Shown here piece after piece: positions 19,244 through 28,539 of a stretch of DNA of 64,000 bases. This stretch comes from an uncultured Vibrio sp. GTDB taxonomy: Bacteria > Pseudomonadota > Gammaproteobacteria > Enterobacterales > Vibrionaceae. The DNA is taken from NCBI RefSeq assembly GCF_963675395.1, contig NZ_OY776223.1:868001-932000 (forward strand). Reading direction: 5' to 3'. The position numbers were made by a program, and so were the translations under genes. A model generated the notes under the pieces. The model was not told where the DNA came from and ran no database searches. It saw only the letters and a list, made by a program, of their open reading frames with translations. The first letter of the stretch is position 1, and every line of letters begins with the position of its first letter.

Positions 19244-20128
19244 TTAACCTTGGATACCAACAATCAGCCATGGCGCATTTGGTGCCGTAAGGTCACGCTC
19301 AAGGTGCCAGATATCAGTGATGTCTTCTTCGATGCCTTCTACTGCATCGCGGTAACGACCACTGAACTGCAAGCTAAGCTCAGCTTTGTTTGCGTTGTAA
19401 TCCGCACGAACAATCTCTGCATCAACGTACATAACATCAGTGTGTTGTTCGCCATCCAGTTTCGCGCGCTCTGCTTTGAGATCATCAAGCAGACTCGCAG
19501 AGACATACTCTTCGATAGTGTCTAGCTGGTTGTGGTTCCATGCACCTTGTAGGATTCGGTAGTGCTCGCGAGCACCATTGACAAATCCTGCCTGGTCAAA
19601 GCCCGGTGGAAAGTTATGTGGAACATCAGTTTGCGCACCGAAGCCACCAAAACCACCAAAACCACCAGCATTTACGTTTGGTTGCTGCTCAAAATTTTGT
19701 GTGTTCGGCTGTTCGAACTTCGAGCTGTTACCACCAAATGCAGGCTGCTGACGATGCTGATTCATACTGCCCTGCTTCGCAGCCAACATGCCTCGCATCA
19801 GTTTAAAGATCAGGAAGGCAATCAAGCCAATAATAAGGATATCCATAAATTGGATACCTTCAAAAGCACCGCCAAAGAATGCTGCCAGAAGACCACCAGC
19901 TAAAAGACCACCAAGTAAACCACCCATTAAGCCTTTCTTGCTTGAAGACTTGGTAGCTTGATCTTTACCGACGGTACTCGTGTTTGTCGTTTGCTTTTGT
20001 GTCGGCGCAGGTGCTGTCTTATAGCTCTTACCAAAAGACTTACCGCCACCAAACTTTTTCGCTTCTGCAATAGGCGTTACTGCAACAGTAAACATTAACA
20101 GAGCAACAATCGAAAATATGCGTTTCAT
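19244..20128 (-). CDS. Tim44-like domain membrane protein
   Basis: 294 residues with a signal peptide (residues 1-23, ending IAEA) and a basic low-complexity linker rich in K, S and T. A glycine-rich membrane segment (GLMGGLLGGLLAGGLLAAFFGG) and a second helix (ILIIGLIAFLIFKLM) follow, then a Gly/Gln/Phe-rich linker, and a C-terminal Tim44/MBA1-like domain from about residue 175 that ends in PWLIVGIQG. This layout is common for proteobacterial Tim44-like proteins of unknown function. A role in membrane-protein handling is only inferred. It is a single gene with its own terminator. Confidence 0.88.
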   Translation of the reverse strand: MKRIFSIVALLMFTVAVTPIAEAKKFGGGKSFGKSYKTAPAPTQKQTTNTSTVGKDQATKSSSKKGLMGGLLGGLLAGGLLAAFFGGAFEGIQFMDILIIGLIAFLIFKLMRGMLAAKQGSMNQHRQQPAFGGNSSKFEQPNTQNFEQQPNVNAGGFGGFGGFGAQTDVPHNFPPGFDQAGFVNGAREHYRILQGAWNHNQLDTIEEYVSASLLDDLKAERAKLDGEQHTDVMYVDAEIVRADYNANKAELSLQFSGRYRDAVEGIEEDITDIWHLERDLTAPNAPWLIVGIQG

Positions 20129-20412
20129 CGTTATCCTTACAATTGACGATAGTTATCCAAGAATGTGCCCAATTGAACCATCACTTTTAGTGTTTCAAAT
20201 AGTGGCACGTCAAAGATGAGTGTTGAATCATCATACTCCGTATGCATGCTCATTAAAACAATCTAACCGGTCTGACATGTATCAGAATATTGCCAAACTA
20301 ACGCTCGTTGATTATTTCTCATGCAAGTATCAGTAACAACATACAAATTCTCCTCTCGTAGTACTCAATTGGTGACAGGATTTATTGACGGTGAATAACT
20401 AGCCGACTATCA
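20129..20412. other. Divergent control region between Tim44-like gene and TetR gene
   Basis: About 284 bases containing both promoters. No small gene is visible. The operator-like palindrome at 20413 closes it on the right. Confidence 0.4.
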
Positions 20413-20431
20413 TATTGAACATTGTTCAATA
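20413..20431. promoter_or_regulatory. Perfect 19-bp palindrome, probable TetR operator
   Basis: TATTGAACATTGTTCAATA, two 9-base arms about a central T, ends 14 bases before the TetR start codon. Its position and symmetry fit autoregulation by the adjacent TetR protein. The half-site TTGAACA recurs in the inverted repeat at 22948-22984. Confidence 0.7.
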
Positions 20432-20445
20432 AAGCAGTTTGAAGT

Positions 20446-21036
20446 ATGGCGCGCAGAAACGATCACACCAGAGAAGAGTTAATAAACCTGACCTTAGCAA
20501 CCGTTAAAGACTTTTTGGAAGAAAATTCCTATCACGAACTTAGTCTTCGTAAAATTGCTAACATGATCGGTTATGTGCCAAGTACACTAGTTAACATTTT
20601 CGGCAACTACAACTTACTGCTTTTACACGCTGTTGCTCAGACTCTGGATGAGTTATCCCAGGAGTCAAGAAAAGCCACTAGTGGTTGTAAAGACGCACGC
20701 GAAGCACTGTTTGAGCTGGCCTATTGTTATCACGATTTTGCCCTTAAGCATCCTTACCGCTGGCAGTTAGTCTTTGAACATAACATGAACGGCGCAGAAC
20801 TCCCTGAATGGCAAGCAAAACGCATTGATGATATGACGGGTATATTAGAGTCACTTCTCGCGGATATTGCACCACACCGTACAGACTCTGAAGTAATTCA
20901 AGCCAGTCGTGTGTTGTGGTCTGGCGTTCATGGCATTACCTTACTCAGCGTAGATGATAAATTTTTCTCTAGTGAACCAGTAGACGGTAAAGTGTTAATT
21001 AGTAACCTGCTCTCTAACTACCTAACTAACTGGTAA
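20446..21036 (+). CDS. TetR/AcrR-family transcriptional regulator
   Basis: 196 residues. The N-terminal HTH covers residues ~8-55 (LSLRKIANMIGYVPSTLVNIFGNYNLLLLHAVAQTL), with a less common NIFGNYN where most TetR proteins have YYHFGSK-like sequence. The C-terminal ligand domain contains YHDFALKHPYRWQLVFEH, usual for the TetR_C_33-like group. The gene is followed after 13 bases by the LplT/PlsC fusion, so it probably controls itself and that gene in response to a lipid-related signal. The signal is inferred. The palindrome at 20413 is its likely operator. Confidence 0.87.
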   Translation: MARRNDHTREELINLTLATVKDFLEENSYHELSLRKIANMIGYVPSTLVNIFGNYNLLLLHAVAQTLDELSQESRKATSGCKDAREALFELAYCYHDFALKHPYRWQLVFEHNMNGAELPEWQAKRIDDMTGILESLLADIAPHRTDSEVIQASRVLWSGVHGITLLSVDDKFFSSEPVDGKVLISNLLSNYLTNW

Positions 21037-21049
21037 TAAAGGATTCGAC

Positions 21050-22924
21050 ATGTCCTCCGTCAGACATCCCTCCTTACTTAGACAAAGAAAGTTCCTACCT
21101 TATTTTATTACTCAGTTTTTCGGCGCTTTCAATGACAACATTTTTAAGAACGTGTTACTGCTTTTTGTCGCCTTTGCTGGTGCCGGAGCATTGCCCATCT
21201 CCAGCAACCTGTTCATCAATTTAGCTGCAGGTTTATTCATTCTTCCTTTCTTCCTATTTTCTGCCTCGGCGGGTGTGTTAGCAGACAAGTACGAAAAGTC
21301 TTGGTTCATCCGTAAAGTAAAGTTATTTGAAATCGCCATCATGGTTTTGGGCGCAATTGGCTTTGTCACCGAAAGTTATGGCGTGTTATTACTGCTGCTG
21401 TTTTTGATGGGGACTCAGTCCGCATTTTTTGGACCAGTAAAGTACGCACTACTGCCACAAAACCTGAATGATAAAGAGTTGGTTCCAGGTAACGCATTAG
21501 TCGAAGCCGGGACCTTTATCGCGATTCTGATTGGAACTCTGGGAGCCGGGATTATTGCCTCATCAGAAAGTGCCAAATACCTCGCGGCATTCTGTGTAGT
21601 GCTATTTGCGCTGCTCGGTTATTTATCGAGCCGTTTTATCCCATTTTCAGCAGCCAGTGCACCCGACCTGACCTTTCGCTGGCAGCCTTACCAACAAACC
21701 AAACACACGCTATCAATCTGTAAGTCTGACCGGGTAGTGTTTCAGTGTATTATGGCGATCAGTTGGTTCTGGTTCCTAGGTGCTGCTTATCTGACCCAAT
21801 TTCCAAACTTTACCAAAGTGTACCTAAACGGCACAGAAAGCGCGGTTTCCTTCTTGCTTGCCCTCTTCTCAATTGGTATTGCGTTTGGTTCACTGATTTG
21901 CAACTGGATCTCCAACCATCGAATCGAAGTCGGCATCGTCCCGATTGGTGCACTTGGCATCACGATATTCGGTTACTTGATGGCGACCTCGATTCCAGGC
22001 GACCTACCTCAATTCCAGACCTTCAGAGAGTTCATCGCTTTCCAGGGTTACTGGCCACTGTTTTTCTATTTATTGATGATTGGTGCATCAGGCGGGTTAT
22101 TCATTGTTCCGTTGTACGCTTTAATGCAGCACAGAGCGAAAGAAACCGAACGTGCTCAAGTCATCGCCGGGCTCAATATCTTTAACTCGTTCTTTATGGT
22201 TGGCAGTGCCGTTTTAGGCATTGTCTGTTTGAGCATACTTGAAATGACGATTCCTCAGTTGTTTGCGTTGCTTGCAGCACTCAACTTCCTCGTCGCTGTA
22301 TACCTATTTATGCAGGTACCCATCTTCGTTGTGCGCTTTATCGTTTGGATGTTGACTCACACCATCTATCGGGTCAAACACAAGAACCTGCATCATTTGC
22401 CAGAAAGTGGTGGCGCGTTAATTGTGTGCAATCACGTCAGTTACATGGACGCACTACTTTTAAGCGCGGTATGTCCTCGCTTAATTCGCTTTGTCATGGA
22501 AGAAGATTACGCCAACCTGCCTCCTATCCGAAGTTTCTTACGTCGGACAGGCGTTATCCCTATTTCAGCAAACAGCAGACAATCTATCCGACGAGCATTT
22601 AGCGAGGTAGAAAGCGCGTTAGCTGAAGGTCATATCGTATGTATCTTCCCTGAAGGTAAACTAACCTCTGACGGTGAAATGCACGAGTTTATGCGCGGTA
22701 TTGATATTATTTTGCGCCGCAGCCCTGTGCCTGTCATCCCTGTCGCACTAAAAGGGCTATGGGGAAGCTACTTCAGTCGATGCAAGGGCAGAGCCTGTAA
22801 AGGGCTTCCAACCCGGTTCTGGTCGAAGCTGGAAATCGAAGCGGGTTCACCAGTCCGGCCAAACGACGCAACGGCTCAATTGATGTTTGAGAAGGTGCGA
22901 GAACTACGCGGTGGTTGGCGCTGA
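21050..22924 (+). CDS. MFS lysophospholipid transporter (LplT-like) fused to a PlsC-type acyltransferase
   Basis: 624 residues. Residues 1-~420 are a 12-helix MFS domain starting with FFGAFNDNIFKNVL, the LplT/Aas N-terminal hallmark. Residues ~440-624 are a 1-acylglycerol-phosphate acyltransferase domain with the catalytic HX4D motif (NHVSYMDA) and the FPEGKLTSDGE motif. The domain order fits proteins that flip lysophospholipids inward and re-acylate them. Unlike the longer three-domain fusions, there is no AMP-binding acyl-ACP ligase, so acyl-ACP or acyl-CoA must come from elsewhere. It forms an operon with the TetR gene. Confidence 0.88.
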   Translation: MSSVRHPSLLRQRKFLPYFITQFFGAFNDNIFKNVLLLFVAFAGAGALPISSNLFINLAAGLFILPFFLFSASAGVLADKYEKSWFIRKVKLFEIAIMVLGAIGFVTESYGVLLLLLFLMGTQSAFFGPVKYALLPQNLNDKELVPGNALVEAGTFIAILIGTLGAGIIASSESAKYLAAFCVVLFALLGYLSSRFIPFSAASAPDLTFRWQPYQQTKHTLSICKSDRVVFQCIMAISWFWFLGAAYLTQFPNFTKVYLNGTESAVSFLLALFSIGIAFGSLICNWISNHRIEVGIVPIGALGITIFGYLMATSIPGDLPQFQTFREFIAFQGYWPLFFYLLMIGASGGLFIVPLYALMQHRAKETERAQVIAGLNIFNSFFMVGSAVLGIVCLSILEMTIPQLFALLAALNFLVAVYLFMQVPIFVVRFIVWMLTHTIYRVKHKNLHHLPESGGALIVCNHVSYMDALLLSAVCPRLIRFVMEEDYANLPPIRSFLRRTGVIPISANSRQSIRRAFSEVESALAEGHIVCIFPEGKLTSDGEMHEFMRGIDIILRRSPVPVIPVALKGLWGSYFSRCKGRACKGLPTRFWSKLEIEAGSPVRPNDATAQLMFEKVRELRGGWR

Positions 22925-22947
22925 TAAATCCCGTTAAATCTAGACAA

Positions 22948-22984
22948 TTGAACACATGTTTAGGATAACTGAACATGTGTTCAA
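22948..22984. repeat. 13-bp inverted repeat between the lysophospholipid gene and the YeiH-type gene
   Basis: TTGAACACATGTT (22948-22960) and AACATGTGTTCAA (22972-22984) are exact complements around an 11-base loop. No T-run follows, so termination is doubtful. Each arm is itself a near-palindrome and contains the TTGAACA half-site of the palindrome at 20413. It may be a pair of regulator sites ahead of the gene at 23057, or a weak hairpin terminator. Confidence 0.6.
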
Positions 22985-23056
22985 ATCATTAAGACAAACT
23001 GACCATAAGTGATGCGATATACTCACACTTTCACAAACAATAACGAATAATAAACC

Positions 23057-23989
23057 TTGAATAAAAAGTATCTTCTTTTTGGATTGGCGCTGCTGTTTTG
23101 CCTGACTCCTTTTGTATCCTCGCCTATCGCGCTGGTCATTGGCTTTTTGCTGGCAAGCTTTGGTTTTGTGCCAAACGAACTGCCGATCGCGTCCTTCACA
23201 AAAAAACTGCTTTCTTATTCCATTATCGGTTTAGGGTTTGGGATTAATTTCGAGCAAGCACTTGCCGTAACGTCTGACGGTATCGGTCTTATCATCGCAA
23301 CCATACTCGGTACACTGGTTCTCGGCTCGCTCATCGCCAAAGCCATTAAACTAGAGAAAACGACCGCCTATTTGATTTCCTCTGGTACCGCAATTTGCGG
23401 CGGCAGCGCGATTGCTGCTGTCGCGCCCGCGATCAAAGCTAAAGATGAGCAGATCGGTTTAGCACTGGCGACTGTCTTCGTTCTAAATTCCATCGCTCTG
23501 TTTGTATTTCCAGTCATCGGCCATGCTCTGGGATTAGACCAACATACCTTTGGGACTTGGGCGGCCATTGCCATTCATGATACTTCGTCTGTGGTGGGGG
23601 CGGCATCAGCTTACGGAGAGGAAGCGCTTACCACAGCAACGACCCTCAAATTAGCGCGCGCGCTTTGGATCATTCCTGTTGCATTAATTAGTGCTGTGAT
23701 TTTCTCGCGAGATAATGGAGAGGATGGTTCGGGTAAGATTGCGATTCCCTACTTTATCTTTTGGTATTGCGCGGCCATCGCGTTCAGCGACTTTCTGCCA
23801 CAGTTTGACGCGATCTATCACGGAGTTTTTACTGTTGCGAAGCATGCCCTGGTGGTGTGTTTATTCTTGATAGGTTGCAATATTTCCGTCTCTAAACTGA
23901 AATCCGCTGGCGCTAAGCCGTTACTGTTTGGTGTAACTTTATGGGTTTTAGTTTCAGTAACATCACTTACCTGGTTGATTATTCACTGA
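23057..23989 (+). CDS. YeiH/UPF0324-family putative sulfate exporter-like membrane protein
   Basis: 310 residues with about ten membrane helices. It has the family motifs [18 protein letters not shown] and [16 protein letters not shown]. The family (UPF0324, YeiH in E. coli) is annotated as putative sulfate exporters on weak evidence, so the substrate is uncertain. The frame begins with TTG at 23057; no ATG or GTG start fits the hydrophobic N-terminus, so TTG is accepted although its ribosome site is weak. It is a single gene. Confidence 0.85.
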   Translation: MNKKYLLFGLALLFCLTPFVSSPIALVIGFLLASFGFVPNELPIASFTKKLLSYSIIGLGFGINFEQALAVTSDGIGLIIATILGTLVLGSLIAKAIKLEKTTAYLISSGTAICGGSAIAAVAPAIKAKDEQIGLALATVFVLNSIALFVFPVIGHALGLDQHTFGTWAAIAIHDTSSVVGAASAYGEEALTTATTLKLARALWIIPVALISAVIFSRDNGEDGSGKIAIPYFIFWYCAAIAFSDFLPQFDAIYHGVFTVAKHALVVCLFLIGCNISVSKLKSAGAKPLLFGVTLWVLVSVTSLTWLIIH

Positions 23990-24009
23990 GCCAATTGAAA
24001 GTGGAGCAA

Positions 24010-24189
24010 TTAAAGGCTTTCTGATTCAACTTTATCTGACGATCTAGTACTCTGATGCTTGTGAGTAAAAACCAGAGCGATCGCAATAAGAAATGCCGTC
24101 AGTTCAGCTAAAGAGCGCGCTAACCCTTCGCTGTTTAGTGAGATGCCAATTTGAAGCAGAACCGCCGCAACTAATGCAGTTTTGACCAT
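24010..24189 (-). CDS. Small two-helix membrane protein (59 aa)
   Basis: An ATG at 24189 with AAGG six bases upstream opens a 59-residue frame ending at 24010. It has two hydrophobic stretches (TALVAAVLLQIGISL and TAFLIAIALVFTH) and a polar Ser/Asp/Glu tail. The good start site, the membrane-protein composition and the absence of any other gene in 23990-24309 support it. It is convergent with the YeiH-type gene. I do not recognise a family. Confidence 0.6.
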   Translation of the reverse strand: MVKTALVAAVLLQIGISLNSEGLARSLAELTAFLIAIALVFTHKHQSTRSSDKVESESL

Positions 24190-24309
24190 ACTGAACCTTA
24201 TGCTTTTCTTCTCTAGAATGAAGCATAATTATGATTCAGTGTTATAAGAATACGAAATTCCCTTTCCGACTAACACATAGCAAATTTGACTAACCTGACT
24301 TCAGGATGG

Positions 24310-25749
24310 TCACTGCCACTTCTCCAGCACCCACTCTTGAACCGACTTTCGCGATACTTTTATTCCGCCTTCTAATACCATCTTCGGCATAGAGTAATAC
24401 GCGATTGGCCATTTAAACTTTTCTAGTTTAGTTTGCAGGAAATGTTCGTAATACTCTCGACTCATCAACTCGTTGGTTTGAATAACGGCCACAGGTCGAT
24501 GACCAAACTCCGCATCTTCAACTGGCACCACAATACTTTGCACCACAGTCTCGATCTGGTTTAGCACCGCTTCTATTTCTTCACAATGAATATTTTCACC
24601 ACCAGAGATAAACTGATTATCAGCCCGGCCAATAATCTTCAGTTCATTGCCCTGCCACTCACCCAAATCCTTGCTGTCAAACCAGCCGGATTCGTCCACC
24701 AGCGGCGTAATGTTACCCTGAAAAAAGTAGCCAGATGCTAACGTTTGCCCACCGATAAAAATACAGCTATCAACTAGCTTGATGTCGCGATTTTTGAGCA
24801 CGTGGCCAGCATTGCTGGTTTTGTCGATTTGCTTTGCAGTCACTGTAGACGCGGCTTCTGTCATGCCATAACCGAGCCAGGTCTCAATCCCCTTAGCCGC
24901 AGCACGCTGGGCTAATTCATGATCAACATGGCTGCCCCCCAGTAGAACGTGGGATAAAGACAAGGTAACCTTATCATCCAGCAAACGTTTCAGTTGCGTC
25001 GGCACTAATGAGGCATGAGAAGCGCCTAAAATATCCTTTGCCAGATGACCAGAACCAACTTTCAGTTTTGCGCCCGCAAACAGCCAGCGGTAGATAATCG
25101 CCAGCCCCGAGACATGGTAAAGAGGCAGTGACAATAGCCAAGTGTCCTGCTCAGTAAATTTAAATTCATTTAGCAAGCCATCAGCAGAAGCGAAATGTTG
25201 TCGCTGAGTATGTACCACTGCCTTAGGTATCCCAGTTGAGCCAGAAGTGAAGATAATCGACGCCACATTGCCATGGCGATAGCCACTCTCCTGCGTAGCG
25301 TTTGACTTTCGCGTGGTCTCCTTTGGACAAGTCAGTAGGTTACAACTCAAAGTGGTTTGCTCTGGTTTGGAATAAGCGCTGAATCCATTCTCGGCAAACC
25401 AAACATAACGTGTCTGTTCTGGCTTGTACAAAGTGTCTAGCTTGCTGTTAAGTACACCAAACGGTTGTGGCATTGTTAATGCGGCAATAGCGCCAATATG
25501 TTGTGCCGCAAGGTAAAACAATACCGTCTCAGTCTGATTCTTACCCACCAATGTGACGACATCACCAGACGCCACACCTTGCTGTTGCAAATAAGAGGCG
25601 TACAGCTCAATGCGACACTCCAGTTGCTGCCAGTTAAAGGCTTGTTCTGGTGTCTCTAACGCAATCGAAAAAGGGCTCATCTGAGCCCAATATTTCCAAG
25701 GTGTAATCGCGCTATTTTCTGTGGCGAATGGCTCTACGCTGAATGCCAC
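24310..25749 (-). CDS. menE: o-Succinylbenzoate-CoA ligase
   Basis: A 479-residue adenylate-forming enzyme that activates o-succinylbenzoate with CoA in menaquinone synthesis. The AMP-binding motif is IIFTSGSTGIPKAVVHT (residues ~165-180), followed by GYGMTEAASTV and the C-terminal hinge GRADNQFISGGENI. Its start overlaps the end of menC by 16 bases. It is the last gene of menFDHBCE. Confidence 0.94.
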   Translation of the reverse strand: MAFSVEPFATENSAITPWKYWAQMSPFSIALETPEQAFNWQQLECRIELYASYLQQQGVASGDVVTLVGKNQTETVLFYLAAQHIGAIAALTMPQPFGVLNSKLDTLYKPEQTRYVWFAENGFSAYSKPEQTTLSCNLLTCPKETTRKSNATQESGYRHGNVASIIFTSGSTGIPKAVVHTQRQHFASADGLLNEFKFTEQDTWLLSLPLYHVSGLAIIYRWLFAGAKLKVGSGHLAKDILGASHASLVPTQLKRLLDDKVTLSLSHVLLGGSHVDHELAQRAAAKGIETWLGYGMTEAASTVTAKQIDKTSNAGHVLKNRDIKLVDSCIFIGGQTLASGYFFQGNITPLVDESGWFDSKDLGEWQGNELKIIGRADNQFISGGENIHCEEIEAVLNQIETVVQSIVVPVEDAEFGHRPVAVIQTNELMSREYYEHFLQTKLEKFKWPIAYYSMPKMVLEGGIKVSRKSVQEWVLEKWQ

Positions 25750-26723
25750 ACTAGCTCCTGATCAGCCAAAGAAATAATCGGTAGTTCACACTTAGGCCAA
25801 CCTTGTTCTAGCTGCGCTTTAAACAGACCTATGGTATCTAAACCCGGGATTTCTTCTGGCAGTTGCCATTTCGCGAAGCGTGCAAGTTGAGTCAATCCTA
25901 AGCTGGATTCGATACTTGAACTGATCACCGCTTTCATGCCCAGAGACTTTGCTTTTTCTATCAGCTTAATACAGAAGTCAACCGAGCCAATCAGTGTCGG
26001 CTTAATGATGATTGCCTTCACGCCAGTAAGATCTTCTAGGCGGAAATCTTCACGGCGAATCGCATCTTGTAGAGTTTCATCCCAAGCGATAGCAATGCCC
26101 GTATTAATCGCGAACGACAGACTGTCGCCCGGTGAACGGCAAGGCTCTTCTAAGAACGAGATGCGTTGACGTAACGATGGCGTTACATACTTAGCAAATT
26201 GCTGTGCTTTCTCTGGCGTCCAGGCGCGATTGGCATCAAGTCGTAACGTGAGTTGAGGGATTGACTCCAGAAACAGGTTTACCAACATACCGTCTCGAAT
26301 AGGTTCATAAAGCCCTACTTTGACCTTGGCAACTTTTTCACCTTCCATTGCATTGAGCTTAGGGATCAAGTCATCAGGGTCACCGGTACAAAGTGGAGCC
26401 GCTTGGTATTGACCATCTAGAGGCAACTCCCCAGCTAACTCAACTTGAGCCATCGACAAACCAAAGGCAACCGACGGAACCATATTGGCGTAATCAATCG
26501 GTAATCCGGCAACCCAACGCTCCGCTTGGTCTTGCAGCTGAATGCCCGCTTCATCAGTACTTTCGAGGCTAAAACCATCGAGAGGGGCTACTTCACCAAG
26601 GCCAACGTTCACACCGTCGCTTAGCTCAACAATGTAACCGATACGCTCGGTCAATTTGTTATCACGCAGTATTACCCCACTATCCATGGGAAGGCAGTAA
26701 CGGTAAATCTTCGCTTTACGCAT
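25734..26723 (-). CDS. menC: o-Succinylbenzoate synthase
   Basis: 329 residues of the enolase superfamily. It dehydrates SHCHC to o-succinylbenzoate. The catalytic lysines lie in KVAKVKVGLYEP and VKAIIIKPTLIGS, and the metal-binding acidic residues in LRLDANRAW, FLEEPCR and IAWDETL. It is separated from menB by 128 bases containing an 8-bp hairpin (AGAGAAGC/GCTTCTCT at about 26820-26841) but no T-run. Confidence 0.94.
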   Translation of the reverse strand: MRKAKIYRYCLPMDSGVILRDNKLTERIGYIVELSDGVNVGLGEVAPLDGFSLESTDEAGIQLQDQAERWVAGLPIDYANMVPSVAFGLSMAQVELAGELPLDGQYQAAPLCTGDPDDLIPKLNAMEGEKVAKVKVGLYEPIRDGMLVNLFLESIPQLTLRLDANRAWTPEKAQQFAKYVTPSLRQRISFLEEPCRSPGDSLSFAINTGIAIAWDETLQDAIRREDFRLEDLTGVKAIIIKPTLIGSVDFCIKLIEKAKSLGMKAVISSSIESSLGLTQLARFAKWQLPEEIPGLDTIGLFKAQLEQGWPKCELPIISLADQELVWHSA

Positions 26724-26851
26724 AATTCTCTCCTATCAATTACCGTACATCCCAAGCATGCTGACGAGAACATCAGCGCAGTCCCTAAGGGCGAGACACT
26801 TGGGATCTAAATTCGATTCAGAGAAGCGATCAGGCTTCTCTTCTATACGGA

Positions 26852-27718
26852 TTAAGGGTTACGAGGGAATTTATCGAAATCGGGGCGACGCTTCTCGTTA
26901 AAGGCGTTGCGACCTTCCTGACCTTCATCAGTCATGTAGAACATCATGGTTGCGTTACCTGCTAGTTCTTGTAGCCCAGCTTGGCCATCACAATCTGCAT
27001 TTAAAGCCGCTTTCAGACAGCGTAATGCCATCGGACTATGTTGCAATACTTCACGACACCAGCGAACGGTTTCTTTCTCTAAATCTTCCAGAGGCACTAC
27101 CGTATTCACCAAGCCCATATCTAATGCTTCTTGAGCATTGTAAAAACGGCACAGGAACCAGATCTCACGAGCTTTCTTCTGACCGACGATACGAGCCATG
27201 TAAGATGCTCCCCAGCCGCCATCAAATGAGCCTACTTTAGGCCCAGTCTGACCAAATTGCGCGTTTTCAGCGGCAATGGTCAGGTCACACATCATATGCA
27301 AAACATGGCCACCACCGACGGCCCAGCCAGCAACGGAAGCAATGACAGGTTTTGGACAAGTGCGGATGTCACGTTGGAAGTCCAGAACGTTTAAATGGTG
27401 AGTACCCTGGTCATCTTTGTAACCGCCGTAGTCACCACGGATCTTCTGATCACCACCAGAACAGAACGCATCTTCACCCAAACCGGTTAGAATAATCACA
27501 CCAACAGCAGAGTCATAGCGTGCGTCTGCCAACGCATCAATCATCTCTTTCACTGTTTGAGGACGGAATGCATTGCGTACTTGTGGGCGCGCAATGGTTA
27601 TTTTTGCGATGCCATCGAGTGACTTGTGATAATGGATATCGTCGTATTTCTCGCTGCAATCTTTCCATTCAACCGGAGCGTAAAGTTCTTCTTCAGAAAT
27701 GCCTACTGTTTTTGCCAT
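26852..27718 (-). CDS. menB: 1,4-Dihydroxy-2-naphthoyl-CoA synthase
   Basis: 288 residues of the crotonase superfamily, closing the second ring of menaquinone. It is nearly identical to E. coli MenB through [18 protein letters not shown], the oxyanion-hole [16 protein letters not shown] and [37 protein letters not shown] blocks. ATG 27718 gives the usual length ([18 protein letters not shown]); an earlier in-frame start would add ten unusual residues. Confidence 0.95.
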   Translation of the reverse strand: MAKTVGISEEELYAPVEWKDCSEKYDDIHYHKSLDGIAKITIARPQVRNAFRPQTVKEMIDALADARYDSAVGVIILTGLGEDAFCSGGDQKIRGDYGGYKDDQGTHHLNVLDFQRDIRTCPKPVIASVAGWAVGGGHVLHMMCDLTIAAENAQFGQTGPKVGSFDGGWGASYMARIVGQKKAREIWFLCRFYNAQEALDMGLVNTVVPLEDLEKETVRWCREVLQHSPMALRCLKAALNADCDGQAGLQELAGNATMMFYMTDEGQEGRNAFNEKRRPDFDKFPRNP

Positions 27719-27744
27719 GGTGATTCCCATTGTTATCGTTACTC

Positions 27745-28539
27745 TCACTGGAAGTGAGATTGAATTATTTGCTTTATGTGTATCGCAAACTGTTTGGGTT
27801 GTTCTTGATGGACGTTGTGTCCTGCTCCCTCAATTTGTCGATACGCCAACCCGCTACTTACTGCCAGTTGACAGAATTTTGTGTCTTTCGCCCCACACAG
27901 GTAATAAACCGGTACAGGTTGCGCTTGCAACGCTGGTAACAGATAAGACTGTTTCGCCAAAGATGTCGCTCGCAACATATTCGCGACTGCAGAGCCAAGA
28001 TTAGCACTGCGCTTTGCAATTAATGTTTGTCTTTGCTCATGGTTTAGTGAAGAAAACACCGCTTGCTGATACCAATCGCTCAAAACGTGTTCAACAGGCT
28101 CAGTTTCAAAGCGCAACGCCCAACGATGGTCGTTTTCAAGCCTCGCTCGTTTCTCTGACTCTGTTTGAAGCCCGAAGTTTCCCCCCTCAATAAACGCGGC
28201 GCAAATATTGAGATCTGAAAAGCAGTTTTTCGCTAATCCATGCATGGCAATTCGACCACCCATAGAGTAGCCAATCAGAATAAGTGGCTGGTGTGAGGGA
28301 AATAGTAAAGATAGTGTGGAATGAAGAGATTTGCAGCAATCATCTAAGTCGGAGCAACAGGCAGCCTGGCTAGCCCCATGGCCGGGTAGGTCTATGGTCA
28401 CCCGTTCAAACTCGGTCAACTCATCGATACAGGTTTGCCAATCCTCCCCACTTCCTAACAAGCCATGCAGAAACACCAAAGTGGGAGGGTTGACGCTTTG
28501 GTGTTTTCCAGTTGCAGTAAAGTATTTAGAACTTAGCAT
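27745..28539 (-). CDS. menH: SHCHC synthase (2-succinyl-6-hydroxy-2,4-cyclohexadiene-1-carboxylate synthase)
   Basis: 264 residues of alpha/beta hydrolase fold. The nucleophile elbow is [13 protein letters not shown], with the oxyanion loop [12 protein letters not shown] and the catalytic His near the end in [11 protein letters not shown]. It removes pyruvate from SEPHCHC. It overlaps the menD stop by 14 bases. Confidence 0.92.
   Translation of the reverse strand: MLSSKYFTATGKHQSVNPPTLVFLHGLLGSGEDWQTCIDELTEFERVTIDLPGHGASQAACCSDLDDCCKSLHSTLSLLFPSHQPLILIGYSMGGRIAMHGLAKNCFSDLNICAAFIEGGNFGLQTESEKRARLENDHRWALRFETEPVEHVLSDWYQQAVFSSLNHEQRQTLIAKRSANLGSAVANMLRATSLAKQSYLLPALQAQPVPVYYLCGAKDTKFCQLAVSSGLAYRQIEGAGHNVHQEQPKQFAIHIKQIIQSHFQ

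Noticed and set aside
26820..26841. Hairpin AGAGAAGC/GCTTCTCT between menB and menC, considered as a terminator
   Set aside because: No T-run on the minus strand and the operon order requires read-through; at most it affects mRNA stability.
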